NCBI GenBank assembly: GCA_046296415.1
Contig: JBKBLN010000001.1
Coordinates: 248,001-312,000, forward strand
DNA from: CAYNRA01 sp046296415
GTDB lineage: Bacteria > Bacteroidota > Bacteroidia > Cytophagales > Spirosomataceae
Reading direction: 5' to 3'
Length of the DNA stretch: 64,000 bases
Part shown: piece after piece, positions 33,884-43,292 of the stretch
Layout of the letters: every line of letters begins with the position of its first letter
Position numbering within the stretch: position 1 is the first letter of the stretch
Program-made: the position numbers and the translations under genes
Notes under the pieces: generated by a model
What the model was told of the DNA's origin: nothing
Database searches by the model: none
The model's input: the letters and a program-made list of their open reading frames with translations, nothing else

Positions 33884-35305
33884 ATGTTCACGATTTCGAC
33901 CCGAAGTAAACGACTGCTTGCCGATACTCTAACCCCCGTGGGGATTTTTATGCGGCTTCGAAAGCAATTCCCACATTCCATGATCTTGGAAAGTGCCGAC
34001 TACCACACCATGCAGAACAGTTTTTCTTATATTGCATGTGATGAAGTTGCCTCCATTGAAATCAATGAGAATCGTGTAAAGCAAGTATTTCCAGATGGAA
34101 AATCTGAAGTGTTTTCACTCCATCATCCAACAGAGGCTGTGGGTGTTTTACAGGCATTTGCTAAGCAATTTGAAGCGAGCGAGCCCTCAGGTCATGGATT
34201 CATTTCCAATGGGTTGTTTGGTCACATGACGTATGATGCCGTCAATTATTTTGAGGATATTCAACTTCAACCCAAGTCGCCAGAGACGGCGATTCCTCAA
34301 ATCTTATATCGGGTGTATCGGTATGTCATTGCCATCAATCATTTCAAAGAGGAGATGCATCTGTTTGAGCATACCTATACACGAGAAGGAGAGGTGCCTA
34401 AACCTTTGGAGAATGGGTTGGAGACGTTGGAGATATTTGTCAAAAGCCCACGCCTTTCTACAGGATCATTTGCAGTAGTTGGGGAAGAAGCCAGCAATCT
34501 GACGGATGACCGTATGCGGGAAATAATCTTGCAATGCCAAAAACATTGTTTGCGAGGCGATGTATTTCAAATCGTACCGTCTAGACGGTTTTCTCTTGCT
34601 TTTGACGGAGATGATTTTAATGTGTACAGGGCGTTGCGGAGCATCAATCCGTCACCTTATTTATTTTATTTTGATGGGGGGGATTACCATATTTTTGGGT
34701 CGTCACCGGAGAAGCAAATTTACATTCAGGATGGTCGGGCTGAGATACATCCGATTGCCGGGACCTTCCGTCGAACGGGTGATGACCTTCGGGATCAAGA
34801 ATTAGCGAAAGCCCTGCATGCAGATCCTAAGGAGTCGGCGGAACATGTCATGTTGGTTGATCTGGCCCGAAATGATCTTTCACGAAGTTCAGAACATGTG
34901 GAGGTGGAGGTTTTTAAAGAAGTTCAGTTTTATTCTCACGTCATACATTTGGTTTCCAAGGTAACGGCCACTATGTTGCCGGGTACGAATCCCTTGCAAT
35001 TGGTAGCGGATACGTTTCCGGCCGGAACGCTCTCGGGAGCACCTAAGCACATGGCCATGTCGTTGATCAATGGCTTGGAGCCGACGAACCGAAGCATTTA
35101 CGGGGGCGCGATTGGCTTTATGGATTTCAACGGAAACTTCAACCATGCCATTGCTATTCGGACCTTCTTAAGCAAAAACAATACTTTGTTTTATCAAGCC
35201 GGGATGGGTGTGGTAGCTAAGTCGGATGTCGAATCCGAGATGAACGAAGTCCATTTAAAACTCGGTGCTTTACGAAAAGCCATTGTGATGGCACAAGAAA
35301 TTTAA
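33884..35305 (+). CDS. trpE: Anthranilate synthase component I
   Basis: 473-residue TrpE, which makes anthranilate from chorismate with ammonia from TrpG. Start chosen at the ATG at 33884 (MFTISTRSKRLLADTLTPVG), just after the attenuator T-run; the open frame extends upstream into the terminator without homology. Chorismate-binding motifs are present: SPSPYLFYFD-like NPSPYLFYFD, GSSPEKQIYI, HPIAGTFRRTGD, and LVDLARNDL. The feedback-site LLES element is degenerate: the N-terminus has MILESAD. Followed by trpG after 12 bp. Confidence 0.95.
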   Translation: MFTISTRSKRLLADTLTPVGIFMRLRKQFPHSMILESADYHTMQNSFSYIACDEVASIEINENRVKQVFPDGKSEVFSLHHPTEAVGVLQAFAKQFEASEPSGHGFISNGLFGHMTYDAVNYFEDIQLQPKSPETAIPQILYRVYRYVIAINHFKEEMHLFEHTYTREGEVPKPLENGLETLEIFVKSPRLSTGSFAVVGEEASNLTDDRMREIILQCQKHCLRGDVFQIVPSRRFSLAFDGDDFNVYRALRSINPSPYLFYFDGGDYHIFGSSPEKQIYIQDGRAEIHPIAGTFRRTGDDLRDQELAKALHADPKESAEHVMLVDLARNDLSRSSEHVEVEVFKEVQFYSHVIHLVSKVTATMLPGTNPLQLVADTFPAGTLSGAPKHMAMSLINGLEPTNRSIYGGAIGFMDFNGNFNHAIAIRTFLSKNNTLFYQAGMGVVAKSDVESEMNEVHLKLGALRKAIVMAQEI

Positions 35306-35317
35306 TTTACAATTGAC

Positions 35318-35884
35318 ATGAAAATTTTAGTTTTAGATAACTACGACTCCTTTGTATACAATTTGGTTTATATTCTCCGTGAGTTGGGTGGCGATGTGGA
35401 GGTATTTCGGAACGATAAAATCGATATTGAGGAGGTAAAAAGATATGACAAAATCCTTTTGTCACCTGGTCCTGGGATTCCCTCGGAGGCTGGAATTTTA
35501 TTGGATGTGATCAAAGAATACCATGCCACTAAAAGTATTTTTGGGGTTTGTTTAGGCCATCAAGCCATAGGGGAGGCATTTGGTGCCTCACTGCATAACA
35601 TGGGCGAAGTATTGCATGGTGTCACGACATCGTGTGAAGTTATAGAGCCTTCTGAGATCTTATTTCAAGGGTTGCCCACCAAATTTCAGGTTTGTCGTTA
35701 TCATTCCTGGACCGTCGTGCCCGAGACGATGCCGAGCGATTTGAAGGTAACAGCCGTTGATCCAAACGGATTTGTCATGGCAGAGGCACATGATCGGTTT
35801 GACGTGCGAGGAGTACAATTTCACCCAGAGGCGTATTTAACAGAGCATGGCGTGACCATGGTTAAAAATTGGATGATGTCATGA
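35318..35884 (+). CDS. trpG: Anthranilate synthase component II (glutamine amidotransferase)
   Basis: 188-residue class I glutamine amidotransferase. The catalytic triad is Cys78 in FGVCLGHQAIG and His169/Glu171 in VQFHPEAYLTEHG. The oxyanion motif LLSPGPGIPSEAG is intact. In Bacteroidota this subunit may be shared with PabB, which cannot be told here. It overlaps trpD by 4 bp (ATGA), so the two are translationally coupled. Confidence 0.95.
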   Translation: MKILVLDNYDSFVYNLVYILRELGGDVEVFRNDKIDIEEVKRYDKILLSPGPGIPSEAGILLDVIKEYHATKSIFGVCLGHQAIGEAFGASLHNMGEVLHGVTTSCEVIEPSEILFQGLPTKFQVCRYHSWTVVPETMPSDLKVTAVDPNGFVMAEAHDRFDVRGVQFHPEAYLTEHGVTMVKNWMMS

Positions 35885-36864
35885 AAACAATTCTTCAATC
35901 TTTGGTAGAGGGCCAGTCGTTAACCCGTCAAGAGGCCTCAGAAGCCATGCTGCAAATAGGAGAGGGAAAGTGGACGGAGGCATCCATTGGCGCTTTTCTG
36001 ATGGGTATTCAATCGAAGGGAGTAACTGTCGAGGAAATTATTGGGTTTCGGGAAGCGATGCTTTCCTTGGCAACCCCAGTTCCCCTAGCTGAATTTGATG
36101 CCATGGATGTTTGTGGAACAGGGGGAGATGGGAAAGATACCTTTAATATATCCACCACAGCAGCATTTGTTGTGGCGGGGGCCGGACAGAAAGTGGCTAA
36201 ACATGGAAATCATGGGGTATCTTCATCGGTTGGATCGAGTACAGTACTGGAGTACTTGGGTGTCCCTTTCACAGCGGATGTCGACCTACTTCGATCCAAG
36301 TTAGAAACGGCTGGAATAGCTTATTTGCATGCTCCTTTGTTTCATCCGGCCATGCGATTCGTAGCACCGGTTCGGAAAGCGATGGGAATTAAAACCGTTT
36401 TTAATCTCTTGGGGCCCTTGTTAAATCCAGCCCACGTAACCAAGCAACTCACAGGCGTTTATTCACCCGCCATATTTGAATTATACCGAGGTGTTTTTTC
36501 CCAACTTTCGGGGAGCTTCGGAATCGTTTGGTCAGTGGACGGATATGATGAAATTTCGCTGACAGGCGAGTTTTGGGTAGGGGTATCTGGAGGTAAATCT
36601 ACCTATACGCCAGAAGATATCGGTTTTATTTCCAGTTCACAGGAGTCCTTACATGGTGGGGCTACGGTGGAGGATTCGGCTCGTATTTTGATTCAAGTAT
36701 TGCAGAATCAAGGTTCCTCAGCCCAAACGAACGCAGTTTTGGCCAATGCGGGACTAGCCTTGTCGGTGGCTCGTTCGATTACATTAGAAGAGGGAATTTC
36801 CCAAGCTCGAGAGTCCTTGGAAAGTGGCCAAGCCTATCAAGTATTTCAGCGTCTAATTGCTTAA
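35881..36864 (+). CDS. trpD: Anthranilate phosphoribosyltransferase
   Basis: 327-residue TrpD, transferring phosphoribose from PRPP to anthranilate. The PRPP-binding motif CGTGGDGKDTFNIST (about residues 75-89), KHGNHGVSSSVGSSTVLEYL and FNLLGPLLNP are typical. Start is the ATG at 35881 that overlaps the trpG stop; the frame also opens 4 codons earlier. trpC, trpF, trpB and trpA do not follow, so the rest of the pathway is elsewhere in the genome. Confidence 0.96.
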   Translation: MKTILQSLVEGQSLTRQEASEAMLQIGEGKWTEASIGAFLMGIQSKGVTVEEIIGFREAMLSLATPVPLAEFDAMDVCGTGGDGKDTFNISTTAAFVVAGAGQKVAKHGNHGVSSSVGSSTVLEYLGVPFTADVDLLRSKLETAGIAYLHAPLFHPAMRFVAPVRKAMGIKTVFNLLGPLLNPAHVTKQLTGVYSPAIFELYRGVFSQLSGSFGIVWSVDGYDEISLTGEFWVGVSGGKSTYTPEDIGFISSSQESLHGGATVEDSARILIQVLQNQGSSAQTNAVLANAGLALSVARSITLEEGISQARESLESGQAYQVFQRLIA

Positions 36865-36901
36865 AATTAGATGATTCCACAAACCTAAACGATCCATTAC
36901 G

Positions 36902-38674
36902 ATGAAAAAAATTATTTACCTAGGTCTTACACTTGGCGTTCTCTTGGGCTGTAAGAATCAGCCACAACCCACAACCGAGAAGGTCGGCGATGGCTTATTT
37001 TCCCTTTTTGTGGAAGGTCCCACTCAATCGGCATTTTTTGCAAAAAAAGAGGGAGTACTAGGGAAAAACGGTATGGTTGCCTCGGCCCATGCAGATGCTT
37101 CGACGGTGGGTGTGGAGATATTGAAATCGGGTGGAAATGCCATTGATGCGGCCGTAGCGACTCACTTTGCCCTGGCGGTTGTTTTTCCGTTCGCTGGAAA
37201 TCTCGGTGGTGGGGGCTTTGCAGTTGTTCGCACCAAACAGGGAAAAAGTTACACGTTGGATTTCCGCGAAAAAGCCCCGTTAAAAGCCTTTCGCGATATG
37301 TATTTGGATGGAGAAGGGAATGTCAAACCCGGTCTAAGTACGCTAGGACATTTGGCGAGTGGTGTGCCTGGGTCCGTGGATGGTATGGTGGAATTGCATA
37401 AAAAATTAGGCAAGTTACCTTGGGAAAAGGTGATACAACCAGCGATTGATCTCGCTGAAAAGGGTGTTGTTCTCACCGAGCGAGAAGCTCTGGGGTTAAA
37501 TCGAACTCGAAGCACCTTTGCCGAAGTCAACGGGCCAGAATCTCCTTATTTTAAACATCCAGAGGGACGAGAGTGGAAAACGGGTGACTTACTCGTTCAG
37601 GCTGATCTAGGAAAAACACTCCGGGCGATACAAAAGGACGGTCGGGATGGATTTTATCGAGGGGCTGTGGCTGACTTATTGATTCAGGAAATGCAGCGTG
37701 GAGGCGGAATTATCACCCAAAAAGACCTAGACCAGTACCATTCTGCTTGGCGAGAACCAATACGGGAGGCGTACAAAAACTACCATATCATCACGATGCC
37801 GCCGTCATCAAGTGGTGGTGTGGCGTTGATTCAGTTGATGCGCTTGGTTGAACCTTATCCTATCAAAAAATGGGGATGGAATCAAGATTCGACGGTACAG
37901 GTGATGATTGAGGCCGAGCGTCGAGTGTATGCTGATCGGGCCAAATGGATGGGTGATATGGATTTTGTATCAGTTCCCATGAAAGAATTGATGTCCCCGA
38001 AATACCTCAAGACCCGTTGGCAGGATTTTTCTTTTCAAAAAGCATCGCTTTCGTCTGAGGTGTCAGGTGGTGCCATTCCGGGATATGAATCGGACGAAAC
38101 GACACATTATTCGGTGGTGGATCAAGAAGGCAACGCGGTTTCGATCACCACTACCTTGAATGGGGCGTACGGCTCAAAGGTGGTTGTCAAAGGAGCTGGT
38201 TTTTTGATGAACAATGAAATGGATGATTTTTCAGCCAAAGCGGGAGTTCCGAATATGTTTGGATTAACCGGTAATAAAATGAATGAAATTCAGCCTGGAA
38301 AACGCATGTTGTCCTCCATGACCCCGGCGATTGTGGAGAAAGATGGGAAATTTTTGATGGCCGTTGGCACTCCCGGAGGTTCGACGATCATTACATCGGT
38401 TTTTCAGACCATCCTCAATGTGATCGAACATGGCATGACAATGCAACAGGCCGTGAATGCACTGAAATTTCATCATCAATGGTTGCCAGACAAAACGGTG
38501 TATGAACAGAATGCTTTCACCCCCACCACCCTCCAGAATTTACAAAAACGAGGATTTATAATGGAGGCGCAGCGTGGCACATTGGGTCGCATGGATTGTG
38601 TGATGCGCCGGCCCGATGGAACGCTCGAGGGAGCATCTGATCCTCGGGCCGACAATACCAGCAAGGGCTATTGA
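36902..38674 (+). CDS. ggt: Gamma-glutamyltransferase, lipoprotein
   Basis: 590-residue GGT of the periplasm or outer membrane, cleaving gamma-glutamyl bonds such as those of glutathione. The signal peptide ends in lipobox LLGC (Cys17). The proenzyme self-cleaves before the nucleophile Thr400 in ETTHYSVVD; downstream GNAVSITTTLN, the NNEMDDFS loop and the substrate Ser pair in KRMLSSMTP are all intact. It follows trpD by 37 bp without a terminator, so it may be read through from the trp promoter, although no metabolic link is obvious. Confidence 0.95.
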   Translation: MKKIIYLGLTLGVLLGCKNQPQPTTEKVGDGLFSLFVEGPTQSAFFAKKEGVLGKNGMVASAHADASTVGVEILKSGGNAIDAAVATHFALAVVFPFAGNLGGGGFAVVRTKQGKSYTLDFREKAPLKAFRDMYLDGEGNVKPGLSTLGHLASGVPGSVDGMVELHKKLGKLPWEKVIQPAIDLAEKGVVLTEREALGLNRTRSTFAEVNGPESPYFKHPEGREWKTGDLLVQADLGKTLRAIQKDGRDGFYRGAVADLLIQEMQRGGGIITQKDLDQYHSAWREPIREAYKNYHIITMPPSSSGGVALIQLMRLVEPYPIKKWGWNQDSTVQVMIEAERRVYADRAKWMGDMDFVSVPMKELMSPKYLKTRWQDFSFQKASLSSEVSGGAIPGYESDETTHYSVVDQEGNAVSITTTLNGAYGSKVVVKGAGFLMNNEMDDFSAKAGVPNMFGLTGNKMNEIQPGKRMLSSMTPAIVEKDGKFLMAVGTPGGSTIITSVFQTILNVIEHGMTMQQAVNALKFHHQWLPDKTVYEQNAFTPTTLQNLQKRGFIMEAQRGTLGRMDCVMRRPDGTLEGASDPRADNTSKGY

Positions 38675-39361
38675 TTACGGATTAACGACCGGGGCTAGTC
38701 CGGCTTTGAGCTGACTTGCCCAGATTTTATATCCCGCAGCATTCAAATGAAGCTTGTCTTGAATGAATAGTTCGCTTCGAGGATTTCCGTCGGGTCCTAA
38801 AAAAGCTGTGGCGGTTGATATAAAATGGAGATTCTTCTTTTTCGCGCAATAGGCCTTTAAAAGGGAATTAGCTTCCTGGATTTGGTTCCAAACCTTCCAT
38901 CGGCTCTCGGTTGGGGTGATTTCGATTAAAAATATGGGTGTGGTAGGCGATTTCTTTCGGATTGATTTTTCGACCCGCTGAAACCATGTGACTACCTCTT
39001 TAGGTGTCAGGTCATCGGCAGAACCCGTGATGTCATTCGCCACAAATACCATCACGCCTTGGTACGTGTGTGGGGCAATGAGACGATCGGTAAAAAAGGC
39101 TAAATCTGTGAATTTTGCCCCACCGTAGCCTCGGTTGATGCACGTGTAGGGGGCCATGTCATCTTGAATACTTTTCCATAGCCGAAAGCTGGATGACCCA
39201 ATGCAAAGAAGTGCGTTTTCGGGGTAGGATTCTGTTTTATCTTTGATTTCCAACTGAGATACCTCTTTTTCCCACGATTTGGCTTTTTCCTGGTAGGGGG
39301 CGAGGTTGGGAGAACATTGAGTGAATAAAAATAGAAAGGATATTCCGAGGAGAATGCGCAT
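38675..39361 (-). CDS. SGNH/GDSL hydrolase, lipoprotein
   Basis: 228-residue SGNH hydrolase. The signal peptide ends at lipobox LFTQC. Block I is CIGSSSFRLW with the nucleophile Ser, the block III Asn is in FVANDITG, and the catalytic Asp-x2-His pair is DKLHLN near the C-terminus. The start is ATG at 39361; an in-frame ATG 11 codons upstream would disturb the signal peptide. The stop abuts the convergent ggt stop with no base between, so the 3' ends of the two transcripts must overlap. Confidence 0.88.
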   Translation of the reverse strand: MRILLGISFLFLFTQCSPNLAPYQEKAKSWEKEVSQLEIKDKTESYPENALLCIGSSSFRLWKSIQDDMAPYTCINRGYGGAKFTDLAFFTDRLIAPHTYQGVMVFVANDITGSADDLTPKEVVTWFQRVEKSIRKKSPTTPIFLIEITPTESRWKVWNQIQEANSLLKAYCAKKKNLHFISTATAFLGPDGNPRSELFIQDKLHLNAAGYKIWASQLKAGLAPVVNP

Positions 39362-39498
39362 GATGGTAGGTTGGTTGGTGATGGATGGAAACACAAATGT
39401 AGGAATTTGGATGATTTAAATAGGAAGTTATACTTAAAAAGGATTTCGTATGGTGCGTTGGAAAAATACGTAATTTTACATTCTATTTCTGCTGTTCC

Positions 39499-40686
39499 TT
39501 GAAAGAAACTGAATCCATCTTCACCCTTCAATTCTGGCTATTGTGCCTGAGTTCCTTTTTGTTCTTTTGTAGCTTTAATATGCTGATTGCTGAACTGCCG
39601 GACTACCTGAGTTCTATGGGTGGAGAGGAGTACAAAGGGTTGATTATCAGTTTATTTACTCTGACAGCAGGTCTTTCTCGTCCTTTTTCGGGAAAGCTGA
39701 CCGACACGATTGGTCGGGTGCCCATTATGGCTTTTGGATCATTGGTCTGCTTCGTTTGTGGATTTTTATATCCAGTGGTTACCACCGTCTTCCCGTTCTT
39801 ATTTTTACGTTTGGTCCATGGTTTTTCGACAGGTTTTAAACCCACGGGTACGTCGGCCTATATTGCCGATTTGATGCCGATGCATCGAAGAGGGGAGGCC
39901 ATGGGCATTCATGGATTGGTGGGAAGCCTAGGCATGGCTTTTGGCCCATTTATGGGTAGTTGGATTGCTCAAACGTTTACGATCAATACCTTGTTTTATT
40001 CGTCTTCGGTCTTGGCGTTTTTATCCATTGCGATTTTGGTGAACATGAAGGAGACCTTGCCCGAGGAGCAAAAAATGAGGATGGGTTGGCAAGCGATCCG
40101 ATTGAAAAAGGCAGATTTGTTTGATAAATCGGTTCTCCCTGTTGTCGTCGTGGTATTTTTCACTTCGTTTAGTTTTGGGGCTATTGCGACGTTGAGTCCG
40201 GATCTGAGTAAATCCATTGGGCTTGAAAACAAAGGATTATTCTTTTTGATCTATACCCTAGCCTCTTTGGTCATTCGGTTTGTCGCTGGCCGGTGGTCTG
40301 ATAAAAACGGCCGAGTGGAAGTACTGATTTTAGGTTCAGGAGCCTTAATATTGGCCATGATCCTAACGGCTCTGGCGGTTAATGTATGGATTTTTGGCTT
40401 AGCGGCTAGTCTTTATGGGGTGGCCATGGGCATCCTTTCACCCATTACCCAAGCCTGGACCGTGGATTTATGTGATGAGGCCAGCCGAGGTCGTGCGATC
40501 GCCACTATGTACATTTCGTTGGAAGCGGGTATTGGCTTTGGTGCTTTATTGTCCTCCTGGATCTATTCAAATCGATTGGATCGTTTACCCATGGCTTTTT
40601 TAAGTACGGCGATACTAGCCGCAGTTGCTTTTGTGTACTTACTAAAATATCGCCGTTTGACACCCGTCAAAAGTCTAGATTGGTAA
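39499..40686 (+). CDS. MFS transporter
   Basis: 395-residue major facilitator with twelve predicted helices in two halves. The loop 2-3 motif A appears as GKLTDTIGRVP (about residues 64-74) and its second-half counterpart as GRWSDKNGRVEV. Start appears to be TTG at 39499 (MKETESIFTLQFWLL); no ATG precedes the first helix. The substrate is unknown; the pattern fits drug or small-molecule exporters. Divergent from the SGNH gene and followed by a GGTCTGTG repeat array. Confidence 0.88.
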   Translation: MKETESIFTLQFWLLCLSSFLFFCSFNMLIAELPDYLSSMGGEEYKGLIISLFTLTAGLSRPFSGKLTDTIGRVPIMAFGSLVCFVCGFLYPVVTTVFPFLFLRLVHGFSTGFKPTGTSAYIADLMPMHRRGEAMGIHGLVGSLGMAFGPFMGSWIAQTFTINTLFYSSSVLAFLSIAILVNMKETLPEEQKMRMGWQAIRLKKADLFDKSVLPVVVVVFFTSFSFGAIATLSPDLSKSIGLENKGLFFLIYTLASLVIRFVAGRWSDKNGRVEVLILGSGALILAMILTALAVNVWIFGLAASLYGVAMGILSPITQAWTVDLCDEASRGRAIATMYISLEAGIGFGALLSSWIYSNRLDRLPMAFLSTAILAAVAFVYLLKYRRLTPVKSLDW

Positions 40687-40720
40687 TCGCATGTATGGCC
40701 AGTGCCAAGCAAACGATTTA

Positions 40721-40837
40721 GTCTGTGGGGTTTTCTGGTCTGTGAAGACTCCGGTCTGTTAGGATTCCGGTCTGTGAGGACACAGACCAGGGGGTGGTCT
40801 GTGAGGATTCCGGTCTGTGAGGACACAGACCGGGGGG
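40721..40837. repeat. GGTCTGTG repeat array A
   Basis: Short tandem units of about 16 bp of the type GGTCTGTGAGGATTCC (40737-40752, 40753-40768, 40796-40811) alternate with hairpin units GGTCTGTG-AGGA-CACAGACC (40769-40788 and 40812-40831), each followed by a G-run. The second hairpin extends to 10-bp arms, CCGGTCTGTG / CACAGACCGG. It lies at the 3' end of the serine hydrolase gene. Confidence 0.85.
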
Positions 40838-41878
40838 TTAATTCAATAAGGTGAGGCCAAGCTGGTCCACTAAATCACGTTTCGAGGAAAGCCCCGATAC
40901 ATTTGACAAAATGACCACAGCTTTTTTCTTTTCGAGATTTACCACCATAAACGAACCGTATCCTCCTGTTCCGCCATTGTGCCAGAGCAAAGCCTCCCCC
41001 TTCGGATGATAGTTGATGAACCACCCCAAGCCAATGGCCTGTTTTTCGTTCATTCGGTGGGTGGGTAGGTGGGTTCGGAGTAGAAATGGATGTTGGTTGC
41101 TCCATTGGGCCTGGGCAAAACGGGCTATGTCTTCCACCGAAGATAGAATCCCTCCGGCACCTAATAAGACATCAAAGTCCCAGTTGGGAAAAATCTCCCC
41201 TTTTTCATTAAGTCCCAATACCAAATCTCCTGGAATGGCTTGAGGTGAGGTGTAGGTGCGCGTCATTCCCAGCGGTTGAAAGATGATTTCGGCATACAAT
41301 TGGGAAAGCGATTTGCCGGCATGCAACGAAAGTGCATGGCCTAAGACCCCAGCCCCAAGGTTTGAGTAGCGCAGTGTGGGCGTCGATTCGGCAGGTAATC
41401 GCATGAGCTGAGATAGGTATTGGTCGAGCGCTTCTTTCCCATATTTCCTGTATGGATTTTGGGTGGAAACGAAACCCATATTGTTGGGTAATCGAGGAAG
41501 GCCAGAGGTATGATTGGCTAGTTTTTCCCATGTGATCCGTTGGTTTTTATGAAAAGTATATGGAAAAGCCGATTGGATCGACGCTTTGGAATCGAGAGAT
41601 TGATGCTCAATAAAATGAGCTAAGACTGAGGAAGTCAGGACTTTGGTTATCGAGCCAATTTCGAATATTGCTTGATGATTAGATACCGCCGAACAAGAAT
41701 CTCCTTGAACTTTATAGCCCAAATACCGGGTCTCTTGATCTGAAACAAGCGCGATTGCAAACTGGGTATTCGTTGGGAACCTGTGTTTTAATAGGAACTG
41801 CTGAATTGTTTGATCGGTGGAATCTGAGGGTGTTGCTGAACCGATATAAAACATCAATGAAAATAGGAGGCTTGTCAT
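40838..41878 (-). CDS. Beta-lactamase-family (class C-like) serine hydrolase
   Basis: 346 residues with an N-terminal signal-like segment (1-16), so exported. Class C beta-lactamase/DD-peptidase fold: nucleophile Ser76 in SITK (76-79), YSN in LRYSNLGAGV, and a third motif HNGGTGGYGS in place of KTG. Such proteins are often esterases or peptidases rather than true beta-lactamases. The gene is bracketed by two GGTCTGTG arrays (40721-40837 and 42042-42153), as if carried as a cassette between repeats. Confidence 0.88.
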   Translation of the reverse strand: MTSLLFSLMFYIGSATPSDSTDQTIQQFLLKHRFPTNTQFAIALVSDQETRYLGYKVQGDSCSAVSNHQAIFEIGSITKVLTSSVLAHFIEHQSLDSKASIQSAFPYTFHKNQRITWEKLANHTSGLPRLPNNMGFVSTQNPYRKYGKEALDQYLSQLMRLPAESTPTLRYSNLGAGVLGHALSLHAGKSLSQLYAEIIFQPLGMTRTYTSPQAIPGDLVLGLNEKGEIFPNWDFDVLLGAGGILSSVEDIARFAQAQWSNQHPFLLRTHLPTHRMNEKQAIGLGWFINYHPKGEALLWHNGGTGGYGSFMVVNLEKKKAVVILSNVSGLSSKRDLVDQLGLTLLN

Positions 41879-42041
41879 AAAGTTGAGTTAGAAATATGGA
41901 AGTTAAAAATAGTGAAATCGAAGGAAGAATCATGTTTTGATTCATTTTGGCTATTATTTTTTTGATGGACGTAGCAGATCGGCAATCAAATTTCTAAGGA
42001 GAGTCAATCGTTTTTCTGTTAGGAGAGTCTATGCGGTGTAC
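41879..42041. other. Gene-free stretch upstream of serine hydrolase
   Basis: No gene or clear promoter box seen; AT-rich and followed by repeat array B. Confidence 0.4.
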
Positions 42042-42153
42042 GGTCTGTGGGGAGTTCCGGTCTGTGAGGACACAGACCGGGGGGAGAGAGTTCCGGTTTG
42101 TGTGGATTCTCGGTCTGTGAGGAGTTCCGGTCTGTGAGGACACAGACCGGGGG
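42042..42153. repeat. GGTCTGTG repeat array B
   Basis: Second array of the same family. Spacer-like units at 42042-42058, 42095-42111 and 42112-42128; hairpins GGTCTGTG-AGGA-CACAGACC at 42059-42078 and 42129-42148, each followed by GGGG. Same orientation as array A. Ends 61 bp before the first GLPGLI gene. Confidence 0.85.
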
Positions 42154-42214
42154 ATGAGTAATGTGTAAAATTTCGTTCGTTATAGCGATTGTGTCATTTA
42201 AATTAGGACTATTC

Positions 42215-43042
42215 ATGAAACTCAAAACACGTAGCAAATCCCTTTTAATTGTAGTGGGATTCCTTCTTTTGAACGTTACCAATTTATTCAGCCAAACCTA
42301 CAAAGCGACTTACTCCATAACCTATCAACCTGATTCAAATAATATTCATAGCAGGTGGCAGGAGAAAGCCTACCTGTTTATTCAAAATCAAACCTCGTAC
42401 TACGGTACTGAAAATTATCTCAAGAAAGATTCTATTTTTCAATTAGTCAACTCAGGAAAAGTGAGTGCGTATGAAATCATGGCCAATAAGTCGAATCTTT
42501 TTACGACAAAGTTTACTCACTTTGTTAAAAAAGATTCACAAACGGGACTAACCATTTACGAAGACTGCAACATTGATGTGTACCAGTACAAAATGGATAT
42601 TCCTTTTACTTGGAATATTTCAAGTACAACGGCTGTAGTTAATGGATATGATTGTTTCAAGGCGATAACCCACTTTGCGGGTCGAGACTACGAAGCTTGG
42701 TTTACGAAAGAGATACCAATTTCAGATGGTCCTTTTATTTTTTCTGGATTGCCCGGTCTGATTATTAAGGTTCAAGATGTGAAGTCCCACTATGTTTTTG
42801 AGTTGATTGGGTTTGAGTCTTTTGAGAGGCCATTTGTCAAGACGATAGCAAGAGATCCTGCGAAGATCATCGTCACAGATCGTGAGACGGTCTTTAAAAT
42901 CCGGGAAGAATCCCGAAAAGACCCAATCGGAAGCCTGGACCGATCGTTTGGGGCGACGTCTATTTTGTCAGCGGCTGACAAAGAGAATATGAGGAAAAAA
43001 ATAGCGGCGAATAACAACCCATTAGAGCTTCGGTTAAACTAA
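42215..43042 (+). CDS. GLPGLI family protein (paralogue 1)
   Basis: 275 residues. Signal peptide MKLKTRSKSLLIVVGFLLLN...LFSQ, so periplasmic or outer-membrane associated. The family core reads YDCFKAITHFAGRDYEAWFT...DGPFIFSGLPGLI, and the C-terminus ends in NNPLELRLN, a motif shared with the other three copies. Start set at the ATG at 42215, directly before the signal peptide; the frame runs 18 codons further up. Molecular function is unknown for the whole family. It shares KLVNSGKVS/YE(I/V)M with paralogues 2 and 3. Confidence 0.85.
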   Translation: MKLKTRSKSLLIVVGFLLLNVTNLFSQTYKATYSITYQPDSNNIHSRWQEKAYLFIQNQTSYYGTENYLKKDSIFQLVNSGKVSAYEIMANKSNLFTTKFTHFVKKDSQTGLTIYEDCNIDVYQYKMDIPFTWNISSTTAVVNGYDCFKAITHFAGRDYEAWFTKEIPISDGPFIFSGLPGLIIKVQDVKSHYVFELIGFESFERPFVKTIARDPAKIIVTDRETVFKIREESRKDPIGSLDRSFGATSILSAADKENMRKKIAANNNPLELRLN

Positions 43043-43292
43043 CCCGTATATCTTTAGTCGTTGATTCTAGATTATTCAATGATATTTAAGATAATCGAGC
43101 GAAAAAGCCTTTTGGGACGAAAAGGGCCATATTTTCAAAAAATGGTTTTACTTGTTGGGATCGGGAAAGCAAATCCTTTTGGGGTTCCAATGCTTTTGGG
43201 TTTCTTAGATTGTATGGTAAAAAAGTAGCATTAGTAGGGTTTTTAATTAGTTAATTTTCCCTATCTTGATTACTAATTAACCTATTTATACG
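43043..43292. other. Spacer between GLPGLI paralogues 1 and 2
   Basis: 250 bp without a supportable gene. AT-rich; a 7-bp inverted repeat GTTAATT / AATTAAC lies shortly before paralogue 2. No consensus promoter box seen. Confidence 0.4.

Noticed and set aside
36902..38674. ggt as part of the trp pathway
   Set aside because: Only proximity supports it; no terminator or promoter decides, and the reaction is unrelated to tryptophan synthesis.
40563..40826. 87-codon frame with repeated TDRNPNRPE-like peptide
   Set aside because: Simply the translation of the GGTCTGTG repeat array.
40721..42153. Repeat arrays resembling a CRISPR
   Set aside because: Units are 16 bp, directly tandem or separated by G-runs, with no regular 30-40 bp spacers and no cas genes.
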